A stretch of 11,166 bases of DNA from JASFRI01 sp050115015. Lineage in GTDB: Bacteria > Acidobacteriota > Polarisedimenticolia > CBDVAL01. Positions 6,329 to 11,166 of the stretch are shown here, piece after piece; position 1 is the stretch's first letter, and each line of letters starts with the position of its first letter. The stretch is taken from the NCBI GenBank assembly GCA_050115015.1, contig JASFRI010000114.1:1-11166 (forward strand). Direction: 5' to 3'. The translations under genes and the position numbers were made by a program. The notes under the pieces are model-generated. The model saw only the letters and a program-made list of their open reading frames with translations. It was not told the origin of the DNA and made no database searches.

Positions 6329-6337
6329 TTCCCCGCC

Positions 6338-6814
6338 ATGAAGATCCTCAGGAAACGACACCAGGGCTCCTGGATACTTCGCGTCATCGGCCCGCTGGCG
6401 CGCGACCAGCATCTCGAGCTCGTGCGCGACGCGGTCGCCGATCTCGTGGAGCGAGGACAGCGACGCCTGGTACTGGACCTCTCCGGTGTCGCCTATGTCG
6501 ACGCCGCCGGTCTGGGAGAGCTGATCCGCTGCGACCGGCAGATCCGGTCCGGTGGGGGCTTCCTGGCGCTGGCGGGGCCGCGCGGCAATGTGCTGCATGT
6601 CCTCCAGCTCTCCCGGGTGGGCGACCGTATCCGCACGGCGGACTGCGTCGAGGACGCGATCCGCATGCTCCACCGGGCGCGACGGCGTGGCGTGCAGCAG
6701 GTCCGGCGCTCGGGAACCGGTCGCCACGCAATCACGGGTCCTCCGTCCCGCGGCCCTGCTATAATCCGCCGGACGAACGAGGGTCCATGGCGGTTTACTC
6801 CCATTCACGGCTGA
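6338..6814 (+). CDS. STAS-domain protein (anti-sigma factor antagonist-like)
   Basis: The product has 158 residues. Residues 1-115 match the STAS fold of SpoIIAA/RsbV-type anti-anti-sigma factors: an N-terminal beta hairpin (WILRVIGPLAR), the RRLVLDLSGVAYVDAAGLGELIRC signature, and the later FLALAGPRGNVLHVLQLSRVGD and ADCVEDAIRML segments. Such proteins bind anti-sigma kinases when unphosphorylated and so release a sigma factor. Here the phosphorylated-serine motif (DSSG or DSAG in relatives) reads DAAG, so the usual phosphorylation site is missing. The last 40 or so residues are Arg/Pro-rich with no recognised domain and overlap the next gene by 28 bp in another frame. It has a good Shine-Dalgarno. 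No partner kinase or phosphatase is adjacent. Confidence 0.85.
   Translation: MKILRKRHQGSWILRVIGPLARDQHLELVRDAVADLVERGQRRLVLDLSGVAYVDAAGLGELIRCDRQIRSGGGFLALAGPRGNVLHVLQLSRVGDRIRTADCVEDAIRMLHRARRRGVQQVRRSGTGRHAITGPPSRGPAIIRRTNEGPWRFTPIHG
6757..6765 (+). promoter_or_regulatory. Extended -10 promoter for the nuclease gene
   Basis: TGCTATAAT is a perfect extended -10 element (TGnTATAAT). There is no recognisable -35 box 16-18 nt upstream, as is common for this promoter class. The predicted start near 6772 gives a leader of about 15 nt. The element lies inside the 3' part of the STAS gene. Confidence 0.6.
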
Positions 6815-7743
6815 CCAGTCACGAGCGCTGCCCGCGGAAGTTCCTCTGGCGGTACGTCTGGAGCGTCGATCCTCCGGTGGAAGGGGTGGAGGCGTTCACC
6901 GGCAAGCGTGTGCACGAGACCCTGGAGGATCTCTACGGCGTGCTGCTGCGTGGCGGGGCGCCTCCCTCCCGCGGCTCGGTCCTCGAGGGCTACCACTACC
7001 TCTGGGAGCAGTACTGGCACGACGGCGTCCGCATCGTGAAGGACGCCCCTCCCGAGGACTATCGCCGACACGGCGCGCGCTGCGTCCAGGATTACTACGA
7101 TCGCCACCATCCCTTCACCACGGGCACGACTCTCGCCGTGGAGCGACGCTTCGAGGTCGCCCTCGGGGAGCATCGTCTCCGGGGCATCTTCGATCGCGTG
7201 GATATCGGGCCGGACGGCGTCATCGAGGTTCATGACTACAAGACCGGCAAGCGCACCCCGTCGCGGCGAGATCTGGAGGCCGACCTGCAGGTCGGCCTCT
7301 ATGAGATCGCGGCCCGCCAGCTCTACCCGGAGCGCCGCGAGGTGCGTATGGTGTGGCACTACCTGCGGTCCGGCATCGAGCGGCGGCTCGAAGCCCGGGG
7401 TCCGGAACCGCTGCGAGCGCTTCGCCACAGGACCATCGGCCGGATCGACCGGATCGAGCGGCAGGTCGCGGGCTATCGCGACGGACTGGACGCGGAGGGC
7501 CTGCGGCAGCTCGCCGCGGTCGAACGTGCGGCGCCGCTGGAGTCGGTCCCCGAGGCGGCCCGGCCGGAGAGCCCCGGCTTCCCCGCGAGGGTGAGCCCTC
7601 TCTGTCGCTGGTGTAGCTTCCTGGCCTGGTGCCCCGAGGGAAGCCGGCACGCCGGGAAGGCCTTCCGCCCTCCCGCGCCGCCGACCCTCCGGCCTCGGGC
7701 GCGCCCGGATGCCGTGGACCCCCGCCAGGCAACCCTCTTCTGA
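6787..7743 (+). CDS. RecB/Cas4-type PD-(D/E)XK nuclease with predicted 4Fe-4S cluster
   Basis: The protein has 318 residues and belongs to the PD-(D/E)XK superfamily. Motifs in order are: KRVHETLE (His43), LRGIFDRVD (Asp136), VIEVHDYKTGK (Asp150 and Lys152, catalytic core) and DLQVGLYEIA (Gln168, Tyr172). Cys15 (SHERCPRKF) together with Cys273, Cys276 and Cys282 (C-x2-C-x5-C) forms the split four-cysteine pattern that holds a 4Fe-4S cluster in AddB, Cas4 and related single-domain nucleases. It would act on DNA ends, probably as an exonuclease in repair. No helicase, cas1/cas2 or CRISPR array lies nearby, so a CRISPR role is not indicated. ATG 6787 is chosen because conserved sequence begins there and a promoter precedes it; the frame is open back to 6238 but lacks family features. 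The C-terminal tail ends QATLF. Confidence 0.88.
   Translation: MAVYSHSRLTSHERCPRKFLWRYVWSVDPPVEGVEAFTGKRVHETLEDLYGVLLRGGAPPSRGSVLEGYHYLWEQYWHDGVRIVKDAPPEDYRRHGARCVQDYYDRHHPFTTGTTLAVERRFEVALGEHRLRGIFDRVDIGPDGVIEVHDYKTGKRTPSRRDLEADLQVGLYEIAARQLYPERREVRMVWHYLRSGIERRLEARGPEPLRALRHRTIGRIDRIERQVAGYRDGLDAEGLRQLAAVERAAPLESVPEAARPESPGFPARVSPLCRWCSFLAWCPEGSRHAGKAFRPPAPPTLRPRARPDAVDPRQATLF
7276..7299. repeat. Perfect 24-bp palindrome within the nuclease gene
   Basis: The 12-base arm GAGGCCGACCTG (7276-7287) is followed immediately by its exact reverse complement (7288-7299), with CTGCAG at the centre. As RNA it could extend by G7275-U7300 and U7274-A7301. It encodes the EADLQVGL stretch around the conserved Gln168 of the nuclease. 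Confidence 0.8.
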
Positions 7744-7747
7744 GAGC

Positions 7748-7760
7748 CCGGGATACCCGG
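7748..7760. terminator. Short hairpin between convergent genes
   Basis: CCGGG (7748-7752) and CCCGG (7756-7760) form a 5-bp stem with an ATA loop. It occupies the 18-bp gap between the stops of the nuclease gene and the convergent large gene. It has no T-tract and is weak as an intrinsic terminator. Confidence 0.3.
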
Positions 7761-7761
7761 A

Positions 7762-10700
7762 TCAGCCTCCCAGCGCCCCCGCCGCGCGCAGCCCCTGGGG
7801 GGAGTCCGGCGCCCTGGCGGCCAGCCACTCCAGGTCCTCGCGAGCCGCCGCGTCGCGGCCCAGCGCCCGATATGCCGCGGCCCGCTCCCAGCGGGCATCG
7901 AGATCCGCCGGGTCGTCCAGCAGGAGCCGGTCCAGGAGATCGAGCGCGGCGGCCGGGTGGCCGGAGAGCCGAAGGGAGAGGGCGAGGTTGAAGCGTGCGT
8001 CCATGGCCCCGGGGTCGAGGGTCAGGGCCCTGCGGTACGCGGCTTCCGCGCCGGCGGTGTCCCCCGAGCGGCGGCGTGCGACGCCGAGGTTCGTCCAGGC
8101 CTCGACCAGCTCCGGATCACACGATACCGCCCGTTCCAGGAAGGGGACCGCCTCGTCGGGCCGCTCCCGCGTCAACAAGGCCGCCCCCAGCAGGTTCAGG
8201 ACATCCGCGTCCCCGGGCTCCCGCTCGAGAGCGTCCCGCGCCGCCCGTTCGGCCTCCTCCGGTCGTCCCAGCTGGATCGCGACGCGGGCCAGCAGGGCGA
8301 GCGACGCGAGATCCGTATCCGAGGCCCGCACGGCGGCCTCGAGCTCGGCCCGGGCCTCCTCCAGACGTCCGTCCGCCACGAGCAGGGCTCCCAGGAGCCC
8401 CCGGGCCGGCCCCAGGTCCGGCCGGCGCTCGACGGCGGCCCGGAGATGTGCCTCGGCCGGCCCGCGAAGGCCCGCCCGCAGCAGCTCGAGGCCGATCTCG
8501 AGGTCGGGTTCGGGCGACACGGGTCCGCGCGGCAGGGAGAGCAGCAGCCGTTCCTCCTCCCGCGCGGCGACCCGGGCCGCCCGGAGCCGCGACAGGAGCA
8601 CGGCGTCGACGAGGGAGGGTGCGATCCGGCTGGCCGGCGACTCACGCCAGCGGCGCAGCGCTCGCACCTGCCGCGGAAGGGTGTCCTCGAACAGGGCGCG
8701 AGGCGCGCTGAACTCCAGGGCCAGCCGATCGTCGCGCTGCAGGGGCGCGCCGGCGGTGTAGCCCCGCAGCGCCTCCGGCCCCGTGACGAAATGTCCGAGA
8801 AGATCCGCCAGGTCGCGGATCCCCGCCCGGCCGAGGTCGGCGCGGACGGCGGGGCGGCGGAGCCGTTCGTCGATCCGTTCCACGGGAAGGGGCTGCTGCG
8901 GCGTCCCGGAGCGCACCCCGACGAGGAAGTAGTCACCACCCGCCGGGGATTCCTCCCAGAGGGTGGTCGCGGGGAACACGTCCAGGAAGGTCGCCACGAC
9001 GCTGCGGAGATCCTCGGGCAGCAGCGCGTAGCCCTGGATCCACTGCACCATCAGTCCGCCGTCGCGGAGACGGTCCCGCGCGGCCGTGAAGGTCTCGCGG
9101 GTGTAGAGCGCCGCCGTCCCGGCCACCCACGGGTTCGTGGGCTGGGACGTGATCACATCGTAGGTCTCGGAGGCGTAGCGCAGGTGGTTCCTGCCGTCCC
9201 CCTGCAGCAGCCGGAGACGCGGGTCGTCCAGGGCATCCCCGTTCGCGCGCGCGAACAGCCCGGCGGCCTCGATCACCGAGGGCAGGAGCTCCACGCAGTC
9301 GATCGTCTCGAACGGATAGCGCTCCAGCGCCCCCAGCGACACCCCGCTGGCCAGGCCGATCATCAGGGCCGATCGCGCCCCGTCGGGAGCCAGAAGCCCC
9401 GGGAGATGGCCCGCGAGGAGCTGGGTCACCATGTCGCCGCCGGTCGAGGCGTCGGTCTTGCCGTTGATCTGCAGGGACAGGATCCCCATCGGACTCCTGC
9501 GGACCGAGACCGTCGCCGCGGCCCCCTCGCGGTACAGCAGGAGCTCCCCGCGGCGCCGCACCGCCGCCTCGGTGGCCCCCGGGAATCCCCGCCGGTAGAG
9601 CGGGGCATAGAGGTACGGACCACTGGTCAGGATCACCGGGTCCCAGGACGGCAGGGCAGCCGCGCCTCCGGCCGCGGCCAGCAGCAGCCCGACGGCCAGC
9701 CGAAGGGGGCGCCGGCGGCTGGCGCTGGAGAGGGCGGCGAGGACGGCGGCGACCCCGAACGCCAGCGCCGCGGCGAGGAGGCTCCGGCGCAGCCCGAGGC
9801 GCGGCAGCAGCAGTGTCCCCGCCGCCAGGGCCCCCAGCACCAGGCCGACGGAGCCGGCGGCGTAGGCGTCTCCTGTCGAGCGTCCGGCAGCCGTACCGCC
9901 CTCCCCGCGCAGACGCACCGCCAGGGGGAAGGTGCCGCCGAGGAGGACCGTCGGGAGGAGCACCACCGCGGCCGCGGCACCCATCTGGACCGCCGATATC
10001 GCGGAGAACCCGGCGCCGGCGCTCGCCAGCGGCGGGACGATCCACAGCGGGAGCCGGCCGAGCAGGGCGATCGACCCCAGCGCCGCCAGCCCGGCGCCTC
10101 CCTGCATCGCGACCAGCACCGTCGCCGGCCGGTCGCTGTATCGGGACCAGCGCGCGCCGACCGCTCCCCCGAGCGCAAGTCCCAGCAGGAACGCGCTCAC
10201 CGTCACGGTGAACGCGTACGTGGACGATCCGAGGGAGAGGGACAGGGCCCGGGTCCAGCCGATCTGGCAGATCATCGATGCGGTACCGGCGAGTCCGAGG
10301 GAGATGAGCAGGGGCGTGGGACGCGGCGCGCTTCGCGGGACCGCCGGGACCGGCGCCGCGGGAGCCTCGCCACGGTCCAGGAGAAGCGCGGCGGCGGCCA
10401 CGGCCAGGTTCGCGAGGATCGCGGCCCGGATCGTCCCGGCCAGCCCGAGCCGGGGGAGCAGCACCATCCCGGTGAGCAGCGCGCCGGCCACCGCGCCGAG
10501 GGTGTTGACGGCATAGAGCCGGCCGGCCAGCCCGCCGGCGGCCCTCGGGTCGGTGCCTGCCATCTGCGAGAGGACCGGCAGCGAGGCCCCCATGGCCATC
10601 GCCGCGGGCACCACGAGGCAGCCCGCCAGGAGGCCGGCGGGCCCGACGAACCCGCCGTCCCCCTCGAGGGCCCGGCGGTAGAGATGCCGGAATGCAGGGG

Positions 10701-11001
10701 TCATCAGGTAGAGGCCCGGTCCCACCAGCGCGGCGAGGGCGGCCGTGGCGCCCTCGATCAGCGCGAACCGCCTCAGCGGACGCCCGGGTCGTCGCGACCA
10801 GGCGCCTCCGAGCCAGCCTCCCAGCGCCATGCCGCCGAGATAGGCCGCGAGCAGCGCCGAGAGCGCCGGCACCAGGCCGCCCAGCTGGAGGGTGAGCAGC
10901 CGTGACCAGGCGACCTCGTAGACGAGCCCCGCCGAGCCGGAGACCAGGAAGAGCCCGAGCAAAGCGGTTCCCCGCCGGCGAGCCCCGCGGGGATCAGCCA
11001 T
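7762..11001 (-). CDS. Fused polytopic membrane / spermidine-synthase-like / TPR protein
   Basis: The protein is 1079 residues in three parts. Residues 1-450 are highly hydrophobic with roughly a dozen membrane segments and MFS-like loops (GLVYEVAWSRLL, YLGGMALGGWLGG, LYAVNTLGAVAGALL, typical of the fused MFS/spermidine synthase family). Residues 480-700 resemble the spermidine-synthase fold: ILSLQINGKTDAS (about 510), a SAM-type glycine loop MIGLASGVSLGAL (about 548), and SQPTNPWVAG (about 616). The Asp that positions the amine in true spermidine synthases is Gln here, so polyamine synthesis is unlikely. Residues 840-1060 are tandem TPR repeats (AWTNLGVARRRSGDTAGAEA, then DARFNLALSLRLSGHPAAAL) for protein contacts. 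Substrate and reaction are unknown. Its ATG overlaps the upstream stop by 8 bases (ATGGCTGA), so it is co-translated with that gene. Confidence 0.9.
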   Translation of the reverse strand: MADPRGARRRGTALLGLFLVSGSAGLVYEVAWSRLLTLQLGGLVPALSALLAAYLGGMALGGWLGGAWSRRPGRPLRRFALIEGATAALAALVGPGLYLMTPAFRHLYRRALEGDGGFVGPAGLLAGCLVVPAAMAMGASLPVLSQMAGTDPRAAGGLAGRLYAVNTLGAVAGALLTGMVLLPRLGLAGTIRAAILANLAVAAAALLLDRGEAPAAPVPAVPRSAPRPTPLLISLGLAGTASMICQIGWTRALSLSLGSSTYAFTVTVSAFLLGLALGGAVGARWSRYSDRPATVLVAMQGGAGLAALGSIALLGRLPLWIVPPLASAGAGFSAISAVQMGAAAAVVLLPTVLLGGTFPLAVRLRGEGGTAAGRSTGDAYAAGSVGLVLGALAAGTLLLPRLGLRRSLLAAALAFGVAAVLAALSSASRRRPLRLAVGLLLAAAGGAAALPSWDPVILTSGPYLYAPLYRRGFPGATEAAVRRRGELLLYREGAAATVSVRRSPMGILSLQINGKTDASTGGDMVTQLLAGHLPGLLAPDGARSALMIGLASGVSLGALERYPFETIDCVELLPSVIEAAGLFARANGDALDDPRLRLLQGDGRNHLRYASETYDVITSQPTNPWVAGTAALYTRETFTAARDRLRDGGLMVQWIQGYALLPEDLRSVVATFLDVFPATTLWEESPAGGDYFLVGVRSGTPQQPLPVERIDERLRRPAVRADLGRAGIRDLADLLGHFVTGPEALRGYTAGAPLQRDDRLALEFSAPRALFEDTLPRQVRALRRWRESPASRIAPSLVDAVLLSRLRAARVAAREEERLLLSLPRGPVSPEPDLEIGLELLRAGLRGPAEAHLRAAVERRPDLGPARGLLGALLVADGRLEEARAELEAAVRASDTDLASLALLARVAIQLGRPEEAERAARDALEREPGDADVLNLLGAALLTRERPDEAVPFLERAVSCDPELVEAWTNLGVARRRSGDTAGAEAAYRRALTLDPGAMDARFNLALSLRLSGHPAAALDLLDRLLLDDPADLDARWERAAAYRALGRDAAAREDLEWLAARAPDSPQGLRAAGALGG

Positions 11002-11166
11002 CCACGACGAACTCGAGGGACCCGGAGACCGTCTCCCCCGTCACCCGATCGTCCACCTTCACCTCGAGGCGGAAGGCGGCAGCGGGCCAGCCGACCAGCG
11101 GGAACTGCCAGCCCACGGCCTGCTCCGTGGGGTAGGCGATCACCGGATCGCCCAGCGGATGGACGC
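10994..11166 (-). CDS. C-terminal end of an unidentified protein (runs off the window)
   Basis: Only the last 56 residues are inside the window, ending with TGA at 10994-10996. The visible sequence (GWQFPLVGWPAAAFRLEVKV, then a DRVTGETV turn and SLEFVVDG) alternates hydrophobic and polar residues. It looks like a beta-sandwich C-terminal domain of an extracytoplasmic protein. The frame is open to the window edge and overlaps the start of the large membrane/TPR gene by 8 bases, indicating an operon. The overall identity cannot be told from this fragment. Confidence 0.7.
   Translation of the reverse strand, partial: VHPLGDPVIAYPTEQAVGWQFPLVGWPAAAFRLEVKVDDRVTGETVSGSLEFVVDG

Larger units (their letters stand above)
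6027..6337 (+). other. Intergenic region between DUF721 and STAS genes
   Basis: This 311-bp stretch carries no convincing gene. Its left part is GC-rich and contains the strong hairpin at 6122-6157. From about 6200 to 6240 the sequence becomes locally AT-rich and holds two copies of TTTTACA (6217-6223 and 6228-6234), a possible regulatory site, but no clean -35/-10 pair. A CCGCGG pair (6250-6255 and 6263-6268) forms a 6-bp hairpin around GGAACC-like bases. The last part is the STAS leader with alternative hairpins. The STAS promoter is expected here but I could not identify it. Confidence 0.5.

Noticed and set aside
6238..6786. Upstream extension of the nuclease frame
   Set aside because: It overlaps the STAS gene fully and reads as Arg/Pro-rich noise. 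Conserved nuclease sequence and a promoter place the start at 6787.
6787..7743. Calling the nuclease Cas4 and linking it to a CRISPR system
   Set aside because: The motifs are shared by AddB/RecB-like nucleases, and no cas gene or repeat-spacer array exists in the window.
7957..10905. A 982-codon open frame on the plus strand, antisense to the membrane/TPR gene
   Set aside because: Its translation is a hydrophilic Arg/Gly/Gln/Pro-rich mixture with no domain. The minus-strand frame shows clear membrane, SAM-fold and TPR signatures. Long antisense frames are expected at this GC content.

Overview
The window is a GC-rich bacterial chromosome segment (bias toward G/C third positions, many GTG/TTG-type starts, Arg/Ala/Gly-rich proteins) with closely packed genes. 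It contains no tRNA, rRNA, CRISPR array, transposase or integrase. The gene set suggests Acidobacteriota or a neighbouring high-GC phylum: a multihaem cytochrome fused to a UshA-like domain, the ruvX-mltG pair, a DUF721 gene, a STAS protein, and a fused transporter-like/spermidine-synthase-like/TPR protein. The lineage is an inference and cannot be settled from this sequence alone.

Layout. (1) 42-1525: a near-consensus sigma-70 promoter followed by one reading frame. The frame is interrupted only by an in-frame TGA at 311-313, within a Cys-Gly-stop-Pro-Lys-Asn-Pro context. I read this as a selenocysteine codon in a secreted tetrahaem protein of the ExtKL type, with a SECIS-like hairpin just downstream. 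(2) 1760-2962: a DEAD-box RNA helicase. It is convergent with (3) 3012-3839 (-), a DnaQ-like 3'-5' exonuclease, and a shared hairpin lies between them. (4) 3882-5377: a strong promoter driving a ruvX-mltG operon with a very short leader. (5) 5386-6157: a DUF721/DciA-like gene with its own promoter and a strong terminator hairpin. (6) 6338-7743: a STAS-domain protein whose 3' end overlaps a RecB/Cas4-type PD-(D/E)XK nuclease with a predicted Fe-S cluster. The nuclease has its own extended -10 promoter inside the STAS gene. (7) 7762-11166 (-): a 1079-residue membrane/SAM-fold/TPR fusion protein, translationally coupled to the end of an upstream gene that runs off the window.

How the genes relate. 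Most of the window is housekeeping: DNA and RNA processing (helicase, exonuclease, RuvX, DUF721, nuclease) and cell-wall glycan chain release (MltG). The outlier is the cytochrome selenoprotein at the left end, which probably acts outside the cytoplasmic membrane in electron transfer. The phosphoesterase-like half of that protein has lost most of its expected catalytic residues and carries a Cys-Gly-Sec motif instead. That gene is the best candidate for unusual biology here. Secondary structural curiosities are a perfect 24-bp palindrome inside the nuclease gene, a hairpin between direct repeats in the DUF721 gene, and competing hairpins over the STAS ribosome-binding site.
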